Shown one piece after another: positions 1 through 5,521 of a DNA stretch of 5,521 nucleotides. Under the pieces are notes generated by a model, which worked only from the letters and a program-made list of their open reading frames with translations, searched no databases and was not told where the DNA came from. Source of the DNA: CAZTLI01 sp964614375 (GTDB lineage Bacteria > Chloroflexota > Anaerolineae > Aggregatilineales > Phototrophicaceae). A program made the position numbers and the translations under genes. Location: NCBI GenBank assembly GCA_964614375.1, contig CAZTLI010000379.1:1-5521 (forward strand), read 5' to 3'. Each line of letters starts with the position of its first letter. The stretch's first letter is position 1.

Positions 1-200
1 GCGCCGTAGGGCAAACGTGGGGATTGTAGGCCGCACGTAGGGCGCTCGTAATGCGCGTTAAGGCGGATTTCGGTATGATGTGTATACCATTGTCCACAGG
101 ACACGCCTGTTTTGCTTCGTGTCTCATACATGCAGGATTTACGCAGTTGAGCGATCTGGCGAGGGTTTGTTTAGGCACGTTAACAATGTAATCGGGTCAG

Positions 201-227
201 CGGACACGGCCTACCGTGTTCCTACAA
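201..227 (-). repeat. Palindromic intergenic repeat, copy A (inverted)
   Basis: Positions 202-209 (GGACACGG) pair with 214-221 (CCGTGTTC): seven Watson-Crick pairs and one G·T pair around a 4-nt loop. Read on the minus strand the copy starts TTGTAGGAACACGGT. It aligns base by base with copy B on the plus strand, with most differences in the loop or compensating in the stem. Short imperfect palindromes of this kind behave like REP-type elements in many bacteria. Family membership and mobility cannot be established from two copies. Confidence 0.5.
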
Positions 228-248
228 ATCCGTTATAAACCGTCGATA

Positions 249-276
249 TTGTAGGGACACAGTGCTGCTGTGCCCG
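249..276 (+). repeat. Palindromic intergenic repeat, copy B
   Basis: The copy starts TTGTAGGGACACAGT. Positions 258-262 (CACAG) pair with 268-272 (CTGTG) around a 5-nt loop. After an A/C mismatch, 255-256 pair with 274-275. It matches the reverse complement of copy A at about 20 of 27 aligned positions, so the two form a head-to-head pair about 21 bp apart, some 120 bp upstream of the secreted-protein gene. Confidence 0.5.
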
Positions 277-341
277 CCAACATCGATGCTGCCTGATTAT
301 TTTGTTAAAGACCATAAACCCCTTGTCCGGGCAGGAATTAT

Positions 342-369
342 TTTTCAAGTGCGTAACGCCTAACATGAT
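342..369 (+). promoter_or_regulatory. Possible weak promoter of the secreted-protein gene
   Basis: TTTTCA (342-347) and CATGAT (364-369) lie 16 bp apart and each matches four of six consensus bases of a housekeeping-sigma promoter. Transcription would begin near 376, only a few bases before the ribosome binding site. Both boxes are weak and a match this poor is expected often by chance, so this is a candidate only. Confidence 0.2.
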
Positions 370-379
370 ATTCCTGATG

Positions 380-387
380 AAGGGGAG
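380..387 (+). promoter_or_regulatory. Ribosome binding site
   Basis: AAGGGGAG ends five bases before the ATG at 393. It is a purine-rich Shine-Dalgarno-like site that supports this ATG as the start, together with the signal peptide that follows immediately. Confidence 0.65.
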
Positions 388-392
388 CTACC

Positions 393-1577
393 ATGAAAAA
401 ACGTTATCTTGTCATTATTCTGGCGCTGGTGCTGACGATGACGGCACTGGCACAGGCGCAGGATACCCCTGCCGATGACATCAATCCCGATGCCAATATC
501 AGTTGGCCGCCGCCCGTCTATGTGCTGCGTGGCGATGTCCCGATTATGGGGACAGCCAATGTCGGCAACATGACCAACTATTTCCTCGAATATCGTCTAT
601 TGAACGATGACCTGTCGCCACAGGACGACGACGCACCCTGGTTCCCGGCCATTTTGCCCGTTGCCCAGCGTATGCTTGAAGGCGAATTGGGCGTATGGGA
701 TACTGAACTCGCGTCCGATGGCGTCTATGAACTACGCTTGACCGTCAATACGTCGGACGGCAACCCGGTGTATCATGTCGTCAGTCCGCTGCGGATTGAA
801 AATGAGCCGCCGCCATTTGTCAGCGTCGATGTCGCACCCACGACAGCCCCCGCCGCAGCAACCCCACAACCCGCCGTGCCGACCGTTCGCAGTCGCCCAA
901 CACTGGCAGCGACTCCCACAGCGATTGATACGACGCCGCGTGTGACCGCTCGCGTGAATGCCAATGTGCGGCGGGGTGACAGCACGCTGCATGATGTGGT
1001 CGCCACGCTGAATCAGGGCGAAACCGCCGCGGTCATCGGGCGCAGCAGCACCGGGTCGGGCTGGTACTTCATCGAGCTGGATAACGGTGTGCGCGGCTTT
1101 ATCGCCCCCAGCACCGTGATTGCAGCCGGAGATTTGCGCGATACACCGTTCATCAACCCGCCCCCGCCGCCAGTCACACCGACATTCACCCCATCGCCGA
1201 CGCCGATTACCACGGCTAATCTGGTGATCACAGCCATCACGACAGACCCGGCAGCGCCGCGCTGTAACCAGACATTCACGATCTTTGTCACCATTCAGAA
1301 CGTGGGCACCGGCGCGACCAACACCAGCGGTTCGATTAATGTGGTCGATACGCACGCAGGCACAGGGTCCGTCTCGGGTTCGACAGTCGGCGGCTTCCCG
1401 GTCTTGCAACCCGGTCAGAGCTTTACGGGCATCATCCCGCTGACCGTGAGCACCTTCTACAATGAACAGCACAACATCACCATTACCATCGACTCGCTCG
1501 GTCAAGTTGCCGAGACGAACGAAGGCGATAACGTCGCTGTTCATCCGTATGTGTTGCAGCAGGCGGGTTGCAGCTAA
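393..1577 (+). CDS. Secreted protein with SH3b and CARDB-like modules
   Basis: A 394-residue exported protein of unknown function. Residues 1-22 form a classical signal peptide: MKKR, a hydrophobic core, then AQA for cleavage after Ala22. No lipobox is present. Residues about 36-136 form a beta-sandwich-like module with the motif WDT-x5-DG-x-Y-x-LRL (Trp102 to Leu116), a pattern common in Ig/FnIII-like domains of exported bacterial proteins. A Pro/Thr/Ala-rich linker leads to an SH3b-like domain at about 184-247, with the N-x-RRGDS start, Trp224-Tyr and Gly235-Phe-Ile. A second Pro/Thr linker (253-273) precedes a CARDB-like adhesion module (275-389) with the typical NVG and ETNEGDN motifs. 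The mature protein has only two cysteines, 291 and 393, at the two ends of the CARDB module, which suggests a disulfide. SH3b domains usually bind cell-wall polymers and CARDB modules mediate surface contacts, so a cell-surface or matrix role is likely. No catalytic domain is visible. The gene appears monocistronic, with a terminator 30 bp downstream. Confidence 0.85.
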   Translation: MKKRYLVIILALVLTMTALAQAQDTPADDINPDANISWPPPVYVLRGDVPIMGTANVGNMTNYFLEYRLLNDDLSPQDDDAPWFPAILPVAQRMLEGELGVWDTELASDGVYELRLTVNTSDGNPVYHVVSPLRIENEPPPFVSVDVAPTTAPAAATPQPAVPTVRSRPTLAATPTAIDTTPRVTARVNANVRRGDSTLHDVVATLNQGETAAVIGRSSTGSGWYFIELDNGVRGFIAPSTVIAAGDLRDTPFINPPPPPVTPTFTPSPTPITTANLVITAITTDPAAPRCNQTFTIFVTIQNVGTGATNTSGSINVVDTHAGTGSVSGSTVGGFPVLQPGQSFTGIIPLTVSTFYNEQHNITITIDSLGQVAETNEGDNVAVHPYVLQQAGCS

Positions 1578-1606
1578 ACCCCGAAGCGAATATCACGCTG
1601 CCCCAG

Positions 1607-1640
1607 GAGGGTTGGGATGGTCCCGACCCTCTTTCTATTT
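1607..1640 (+). terminator. Rho-independent terminator of the secreted-protein gene
   Basis: An 11-bp stem pairs 1607-1617 with 1621-1631 (ten Watson-Crick pairs, one G·T) across a TGG loop. TTTCTATTT follows directly. It lies 29 bp after the stop codon, so transcription of the secreted-protein gene probably ends here and does not continue into the ATPase gene. Confidence 0.85.
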
Positions 1641-1759
1641 GCCAGCAGCGCGTTTCATCGATTTTCCGGCCTGTTTGTGGTCTAATCCTGTGCTCTCTAT
1701 CGCGAACTATGGTAAAGTGGGAGGGGATACACAGCGGCACAGAATTTGGAATGGGTTTG

Positions 1760-1768
1760 TGCTATACT
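1760..1768 (+). promoter_or_regulatory. Extended -10 promoter of the HerA-like gene
   Basis: TGCTATACT is a TGn extended -10 element with TATACT as the hexamer (five of six consensus). No good -35 box sits 16-18 bp upstream (CAGAAT at 1740-1745), which is usual for extended -10 promoters. Predicted transcription start is near 1775, giving a leader of about 60 nt. It lies downstream of the terminator at 1607-1640, so it would make this gene an independent unit. Confidence 0.5.
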
Positions 1769-1823
1769 GAGATAGAACAAACAAGCGAAGAGGCTAACCG
1801 CCGCTGTAAATGGAACAAGAAGT

Positions 1824-1829
1824 AGGAGA
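1824..1829 (+). promoter_or_regulatory. Ribosome binding site
   Basis: AGGAGA lies eight bases before the ATG at 1838, an optimal distance. It decides the start: an earlier ATG at 1810 is in another frame and opens only a 13-codon reading frame. Confidence 0.75.
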
Positions 1830-1837
1830 CGCGACTT

Positions 1838-4555
1838 ATGCCATTTATTGAAGCCCCCACCACCTTTTATCTGGGACGTGAATTCGTGCCCGGAACACAG
1901 CAACTCGATAATAATGATGTGGTCTATTACGACTCGCGCGATTTAACGACCCACGCGGTCGTCGTCGGCATGACCGGCAGCGGCAAAACCGGGTTGTGTA
2001 TCACCCTGCTCGAAGAAGCCATCCTCGACAATATTCCGTCTATTATCATCGACCCCAAGGGCGACATCACCAATCTACTGCTGACCTTCCCTGAACTGCG
2101 CCCGGAAGACTTCGCCCCGTGGATACATGAAGATGATGCCCGCCGCGCCGGGCTGGACAAGGCCTCCTACTCCGCCGATGTCGCCCAACAATGGCGCGAT
2201 GGTCTGCGAAGCTGGGGCATCGTTCCCGAAAGAGTGCGCTGGTTGAACATCGCCGCACAGTACAGCATCTTCACACCCGGTTCAGACGCCGGCCTGCCGA
2301 TTAGCATTTTGTCGTCGCTGCGTGCCCCGCGTGAAGGCTGGAACGGGCGCGAAGAACAGCACCGCGAACGCATCAACGGGATAGTGACGGCGCTGCTGGC
2401 ATTGGCGGGTTTGAGTGTGGAACCGGTTAAAGACAAGGAACACGTCCTCGTCGCCAATATCTTTGAATATGCGTGGAGTCGGGGGCAAGACCTGACTCTG
2501 GAGGACATCATCCTGCAAGTCCAGAGACCGCAGTTTGAAAAACTGGGCGTCTTCCCGGTAGATGAATATATCAGCGAGAAGAATCGCTTCAAACTGGCGA
2601 TGGATTTGAACAATGTCATCGCCGCGCCCTCGTTCCAGTCGTGGTTATATGGGCAGCCGATGGACATCCAGAGTTTGCTGTATCAACCCAATGGTCGTCC
2701 GCGCGTTTCGGTGTTTTATACCGCCCACCTGAGTGAAGCCGAGCGTATGTTCATCACGACGTTGATTCTGGAAAATATGCTGGCATGGATGCGAACACAA
2801 AGCGGCACGAGCAGTCTGCGGGCGCTGCTGTATGTGGATGAAATGTTCGGCTACTTCCCGCCCTATCCCAAAAATCCGCCCACGAAAGACCCGATTATGC
2901 GCTTGCTCAAACAGGCGCGGGCCTTCGGTGTGGGGATGATTCTGGCGACACAAAATCCCGGCGACCTCGATTACAAAGGCTTGACCAATGCCGGAACGTG
3001 GTTCATCGGACGCTTGCAATCGGAAAATGACAAGAAAAAAGTGATGGCGGGCTTGCAGTCCCTGGCGACGGCGGATGCAGGTCGTGACCTTGCCGATGTG
3101 GAGCAGTTGATTTCGGACATTCAGCCGCGTGTGTTTTTGATGCGAAATGTGCATGATACCAGCGGGCCGATACTGGTGCATACCCGCTGGGCGATGAGTT
3201 TTTTGGCTGGCCCGATGACGCGCGAACAGATTCGCCGATTAATGGAAACACAGAAACAGGTGCTGATACAGCAGGTCTATGCGCCACCGCCACAGCCCCA
3301 GATGCAGCAGACTTTCGCGCCGCCACCGCCGCAATCGCTGCCGGGGCAGCCGGGCTTTACCCAACGGGGCTATCCCGCGCCACCCCAATCTTTGCCGGGT
3401 CAACAACCGGGCTATCCACAACCGGGCGGCTACGCCCAGCCGAATGCCTTCGCAGCGCAAGTTGGCGGGGGTTATGTCAGCGACTATACCCAACCGACGG
3501 GGGCAACGTCACCCGTAGACCCGGTGTCGTCGGGGCGCGCGCCGGCGGGTTATAAGGACAAAGCGCCCGCGGTGGCCTCGGCTATCAACCAATATTTCCT
3601 GCCGAATACGCTCACCGTCCAGCAGGCCATGAGTCAATGGACACAAAGCACGGGCTTCCGCACCCAGGGCACACAGGCCACGCTGCTGGCCTATCAACCT
3701 GTCCTGCTGGCACAGGCGGCGGTGCGCTATCAAGACCGCAAAGCCAATATCTATACCGACCGCACCTACGCCTTTCATGTGCCGGATTTGCAACCGACAG
3801 GCTTGATTAACTGGGAAGAATATCAGACCTATCCCGTTGACCGGCGTAATGTGAGCAGTCAACCGTCAGCGGCTGGGGCGATATTTGGCGAACTGCCTGT
3901 CGGCCTGACCGATGTCAAACGATTAAAAACGCTGGAAGGCGAACTCATCGACATGATTTACAACACGGCGCGGTTGATTTTGCCCTATAATCCCTCGTTG
4001 AAGACTTATGGCAATCCCGACGCCGATCCAGGCGAATTCCACGCGCAAGCGATGCAAATCGCGCGCGAACAACGCGATATAGAAATCGACAAAGTGTCGG
4101 AAAAATACGCCAAGATGATGGACAAGCTCGAAGACCAGCTGCGGCGTAAAGAACGCGAACTATCCGCCGAACAAAAGGAAATCCGTGACCGCAAGCGTGA
4201 AGAATTATTCACCACAGGCGAGGCAATTTTTAGCCTGTTCAAAGGGCGCACCAATTACACCCTGTCGCGGATGAGCCGGGCCACACGTTATAAACGCCAG
4301 ACGCAGGAAGACATTCAAGAAACCAAAGATGTCCTCGATGAACTGGATCAACAAATGTATGATCTGGAACAGGAGTATGAAGCAGAACTGGCAAAGATTA
4401 ACGACAAATGGGGCGCAATTGCCACCGATGCCCAGGAATATACCATCACGCCTTTTAAGAAAGATGTTCACATTGACCTGTTTGGCATTGGTTGGCTGCC
4501 CCACTGGTACATCAATGTCAATGGACAGGTGGCGCTCGTCCCCGCGTTTGGCTAG
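1838..4555 (+). CDS. HerA/FtsK-superfamily ATPase with novel C-terminal half
   Basis: A 905-residue, probably cytoplasmic P-loop ATPase of the HerA/FtsK/VirB4 group, whose members usually form hexameric rings that pump DNA or protein. Walker A is GMTGSGKT (44-51). The D-P-K-G-D motif after the second strand (72-76) is typical of HerA/TraG-like proteins. Walker B is LLYVDE (330-335, Asp334/Glu335). ATQN (370-373) is a sensor-type polar motif, and Arg392 in FIGR is a candidate arginine finger. The ATPase core therefore spans about 30-470. Only about 40 residues precede Walker A, so the N-terminal HAS-barrel of archaeal HerA is missing. A Pro/Gln/Gly-rich linker (482-571) follows. Then come an unrecognised globular segment (about 572-730), a charged coiled coil (about 733-790), a second helical stretch (about 820-855) and a conserved-looking tail with Gly-Trp-Leu-Pro-His-Trp-Tyr. 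Substrate and partner are unknown. No NurA-like nuclease is visible in the window. No membrane segment is evident. DUF853- or DUF87-type annotation would be reasonable; a specific gene name is not. Confidence 0.85.
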   Translation: MPFIEAPTTFYLGREFVPGTQQLDNNDVVYYDSRDLTTHAVVVGMTGSGKTGLCITLLEEAILDNIPSIIIDPKGDITNLLLTFPELRPEDFAPWIHEDDARRAGLDKASYSADVAQQWRDGLRSWGIVPERVRWLNIAAQYSIFTPGSDAGLPISILSSLRAPREGWNGREEQHRERINGIVTALLALAGLSVEPVKDKEHVLVANIFEYAWSRGQDLTLEDIILQVQRPQFEKLGVFPVDEYISEKNRFKLAMDLNNVIAAPSFQSWLYGQPMDIQSLLYQPNGRPRVSVFYTAHLSEAERMFITTLILENMLAWMRTQSGTSSLRALLYVDEMFGYFPPYPKNPPTKDPIMRLLKQARAFGVGMILATQNPGDLDYKGLTNAGTWFIGRLQSENDKKKVMAGLQSLATADAGRDLADVEQLISDIQPRVFLMRNVHDTSGPILVHTRWAMSFLAGPMTREQIRRLMETQKQVLIQQVYAPPPQPQMQQTFAPPPPQSLPGQPGFTQRGYPAPPQSLPGQQPGYPQPGGYAQPNAFAAQVGGGYVSDYTQPTGATSPVDPVSSGRAPAGYKDKAPAVASAINQYFLPNTLTVQQAMSQWTQSTGFRTQGTQATLLAYQPVLLAQAAVRYQDRKANIYTDRTYAFHVPDLQPTGLINWEEYQTYPVDRRNVSSQPSAAGAIFGELPVGLTDVKRLKTLEGELIDMIYNTARLILPYNPSLKTYGNPDADPGEFHAQAMQIAREQRDIEIDKVSEKYAKMMDKLEDQLRRKERELSAEQKEIRDRKREELFTTGEAIFSLFKGRTNYTLSRMSRATRYKRQTQEDIQETKDVLDELDQQMYDLEQEYEAELAKINDKWGAIATDAQEYTITPFKKDVHIDLFGIGWLPHWYINVNGQVALVPAFG
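3326..3412 (+). repeat. Imperfect tandem repeat in the Pro/Gln linker
   Basis: Inside the linker of the ATPase, PPQSLPGQ-PG (3326-3355) recurs as PPQSLPGQQPG (3380-3412). The protein unit is nearly identical, but the DNA differs at many third codon positions (for example TCG CTG against TCT TTG). The duplication is therefore old, or the peptide is under selection. Such linkers are normally disordered spacers between folded domains. Confidence 0.6.
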
Positions 4556-4583
4556 GTGCTGTCGCGGTTAACCGATCCCGATG

Positions 4584-4617
4584 GCGGTGTATCTGTGTGG
4601 ATGCGCCGCTGTTTTTT
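4584..4617 (+). terminator. Rho-independent terminator of the HerA-like gene
   Basis: Positions 4584-4593 (GCGGTGTATC) pair with 4600-4609 (GATGCGCCGC): eight Watson-Crick and two G·T pairs, with a 6-nt loop. The stem can be extended by weaker pairs outward. TG and six T residues (4612-4617) follow. The element begins 28 bp after the stop codon of the ATPase gene. Confidence 0.75.
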
Positions 4618-4740
4618 GTGTATATCCATTGGCAAGGCCGCGTTCGCGCCGACGGTTGGTTATGCTGGGCCGTGCAGCAGGTGTTGTGGCCCGCTGTCCT
4701 TCGGGCTGAATATGAACCCGATTGGTGCTGCCAGCACGAC

Positions 4741-4774
4741 GCTGCATCGGCGCGCGGCCTACACGCCATGCAGC
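4741..4774. repeat. Inverted repeat GCTGCAT / ATGCAGC upstream of TIR-STAND
   Basis: A perfect 7-bp inverted repeat, 4741-4747 and 4768-4774, is separated by 20 bp. Its right arm is shared with a second inverted repeat nearer the promoter. It may be a regulator-binding site or a stem. Function is inferred only from position. Confidence 0.45.
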
Positions 4775-4787
4775 GAAAATTCTGCAT
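4768..4787. promoter_or_regulatory. Candidate operator: ATGCAG-N8-CTGCAT
   Basis: Two 6-bp half-sites in inverted orientation (4768-4773 and 4782-4787) fill the space where the -35 box and upstream spacer should be, ending two bases before the TATAAT hexamer. The 14-bp centre-to-centre spacing is compatible with a dimeric helix-turn-helix regulator. With no recognisable -35 box there, an activator role is as possible as repression. Confidence 0.4.
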
Positions 4788-4789
4788 AG

Positions 4790-4795
4790 TATAAT
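4790..4795 (+). promoter_or_regulatory. TATAAT -10 box of the TIR-STAND gene
   Basis: This is a perfect -10 hexamer 88 bp before the ATG. The sequence 16-18 bp upstream (CATGCA and its register shifts) does not resemble TTGACA, and there is no TGn extension. The expected transcription start is near 4802, inside the palindrome at 4801-4812. Confidence 0.5.
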
Positions 4796-4800
4796 GGTGA

Positions 4801-4812
4801 GATAGGCCTATC
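4801..4812. promoter_or_regulatory. Perfect palindrome GATAGGCCTATC at the expected start site
   Basis: A perfect 12-bp palindrome begins five bases after the -10 box and so covers the predicted +1. That is a classical position for a repressor operator. It differs in sequence from the CTGCAT half-sites, so two different proteins could act here. A loop-less palindrome is unlikely to form a useful RNA hairpin. Confidence 0.45.
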
Positions 4813-4869
4813 GTTGTGGGTGAGTTGAAGCACACCCGCGCTCATTGCCAGCTACCCGCCGCAATCATC

Positions 4870-4873
4870 AGGA
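4870..4873 (+). promoter_or_regulatory. Weak ribosome binding site
   Basis: AGGA lies ten bases before the ATG at 4884, a short match at a slightly long distance. The TIR start motif (VFVSYS) begins four residues after this ATG, which fixes the start better than the site does. A four-codon frame (4873-4887) overlaps the start as ATGA and is probably incidental. Confidence 0.45.
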
Positions 4874-4883
4874 TGAATAATCT

Positions 4884-5521
4884 ATGAAACGAGTATTTGT
4901 TTCTTATTCGCGCCGCAACAAAACCTTTGCCGAACGCCTCGCCCGTGACCTGAGCGATGCCGGGTTAGATGTATGGATTGACTTCCGGCAGATTCATGGC
5001 GGCGAAGACTGGCGTAAAGAGATTTATCGCGGTCTGGAACGTTCGGAGATGCTGGTCGTGTGCCTCTCGCCCGATTCTGTCGCTAGTCAATGGGTGCAGC
5101 GTGAAGTGCTCACCGCCCGCGAACTGGGCAAAACCATCATCCCGGTCAATGTGATGGATGCGTTCGCCAGCCTCAAAGACCACGAAGCGCTGGCGTGGCT
5201 GCTCGATGTGCAAATCATTGATTTTCACGAAAAGTACGATACCGCTTTCCCGGAATTGTTGAACGCGCTGCCGGGCACACGGCGCATCGGCGTCTTTGAT
5301 GAGATAGACTCCGCCGCTATTCCCAATCCATTTAAAGGGTTGGAAGCCTTCCAACAGACCGACGCCGCCTTCTTCTTCGGGCGCGAGGAACTGGTCGAAA
5401 AGGCGCTGCGTCGCCTGCGTAAAGATGACGCCACCCGTTTTCTGGCAATTGTGGGCGCGAGCGGCAGTGGTAAAAGTTCGGTGATGCGGGCGGGTGTCAT
5501 CCCGGCGATACGACGCGGCGC
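4884..5521 (+). CDS. TIR-domain STAND NTPase, 5' part (runs off window)
   Basis: 212 codons are visible and the frame is open at the window edge. Residues 1-130 form a TIR domain: VFVSYSRRNK (4-13), VWIDFRQIHGGEDW (30-43, BB-loop region), LSPDSVASQWVQRE (61-74) and GKTIIPV (82-88). Glu74, in Trp-Val-x-x-Glu, aligns with the catalytic glutamate of NAD-cleaving TIRs such as human SARM1 (there W-V-H-K-E), so NADase activity is plausible. Residues 148-169 (NPFKGLEAF...FFGRE) are the typical entry of an nSTAND1 NTPase, followed by Walker A GASGSGKSS (191-199). In known families the missing C-terminus carries WD40, TPR or similar sensor repeats. TIR-STAND proteins are expected to sense an intruder through that part, assemble through the NTPase and kill or arrest the cell by NAD depletion. 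A signalling role without enzymatic activity remains possible. The gene has its own promoter region and no co-transcribed neighbour is visible. Confidence 0.88.
   Translation, partial: MKRVFVSYSRRNKTFAERLARDLSDAGLDVWIDFRQIHGGEDWRKEIYRGLERSEMLVVCLSPDSVASQWVQREVLTARELGKTIIPVNVMDAFASLKDHEALAWLLDVQIIDFHEKYDTAFPELLNALPGTRRIGVFDEIDSAAIPNPFKGLEAFQQTDAAFFFGREELVEKALRRLRKDDATRFLAIVGASGSGKSSVMRAGVIPAIRRG

Larger units (their letters stand above)
1..392. other. Non-coding region with degenerate GTAGG repeats
   Basis: I see no convincing coding region here. The stretch holds GTAGG-type words (CGTAGGGC at 5-12 and 36-43, TTGTAGG at 24-30 and 249-255, and its complement CCTACAA at 221-227). Two of them belong to hairpin-forming repeats listed separately. 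A weaker perfect 6-bp inverted repeat, GACACG (100-105) with CGTGTC (118-123), encloses a 12-nt loop and may be another decayed copy. The last 30 bases carry the ribosome binding site of the next gene. The upstream neighbour lies outside the window, so it is unknown whether this is a promoter region only or also the 3' end of another unit. Confidence 0.6.
4556..4883. other. Non-coding region rich in inverted repeats
   Basis: No supportable gene is seen; the reading frames here are short and not protein-like. The first 65 bases hold a perfect palindrome CGGTTAACCG (4565-4574) and the terminator of the ATPase gene. Between 4665 and 4812 inverted repeats are frequent: GGGCC/GGCCC (4667-4671 with 4688-4692), GCCCG/CGGGC (4689-4693 with 4702-4706), GTGCTG-C-CAGCAC (4725-4737), and those listed separately around the TATAAT box. 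In the leader, GGGTG (4818-4822) can pair with CACCC (4833-4837). Confidence 0.6.

Noticed and set aside
1..276. CRISPR array or tRNA in the repeat-bearing left region
   Set aside because: Repeats are short, degenerate, irregularly spaced and in both orientations, and no cloverleaf or T-loop motif is found.
732..1544. Long open frame on the minus strand (270 codons) opposite the secreted-protein gene
   Set aside because: It is Arg/Gly/Cys-rich with no domain pattern, lies wholly antisense to a gene with a clear signal peptide and domains, and reflects codon-position bias of that gene.
1462..1825. Open frames across the end of the secreted-protein gene and the following gap
   Set aside because: They run through the terminator hairpin, have no ribosome binding site and show no protein-like composition.
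4697..4706. CCTTCGGG as a UUCG-capped RNA hairpin or small RNA
   Set aside because: Only two base pairs close the tetraloop, and the longer alternative stem (4689-4693 with 4702-4706) does not use it. There is no T-run or promoter to suggest an RNA gene.
4492..4835. Overlapping open frames of about 100 codons on both strands after the ATPase gene
   Set aside because: Cys/Trp/Arg-rich translations without a good ribosome binding site. They cross the ATPase stop, its terminator and the TIR-STAND promoter region, so they are chance frames.
4873..4887. Four-codon frame ATG AAT AAT CTA TGA overlapping the TIR-STAND start
   Set aside because: It could couple translation, but the only ribosome-binding-like bases (4870-4873) overlap its own ATG, so it is unlikely to be translated.

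Overview
The window reads as chromosomal DNA from a GC-moderate bacterium, most likely a Chloroflexota member of the Anaerolineae type. No marker gene proves this. The inference rests on style: a secreted protein whose SH3b and CARDB modules are joined by Pro/Thr linkers, a large HerA-like ATPase with a Pro/Gln linker, a TIR protein with a WD40-type (nSTAND1) NTPase module, and GTAGG-containing imperfect palindromes between genes. All three genes are on the + strand.

Layout: 1-392 is non-coding and carries degenerate GTAGG repeats, including two hairpin-forming copies in opposite orientation. 393-1577 encodes a secreted three-module protein of unknown function and is followed by a strong intrinsic terminator (1607-1640). 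1838-4555 encodes a 905-residue HerA/FtsK-superfamily ATPase. It has its own extended -10 promoter (1760-1768), a good ribosome binding site and a downstream terminator (4584-4617). 4556-4883 is non-coding. Its second half is dense with inverted repeats around a perfect TATAAT. 4884 to the window edge is the 5' part of a TIR-STAND gene that has no stop codon in the window.

Each gene appears to be its own transcription unit, because terminators separate them, so no operon is claimed. The TIR-STAND gene is the clearest candidate for an immune (anti-phage, abortive-infection) protein. Its TIR domain keeps the glutamate used by NAD-cleaving TIRs, and its NTPase begins with an intact Walker A. HerA-like ATPases occur in several known defence systems, so the adjacency is worth noting, but nothing in the sequence proves the two work together. 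The most unusual items are the operator-like promoter of the TIR-STAND gene and the uncharacterised C-terminal half of the ATPase.
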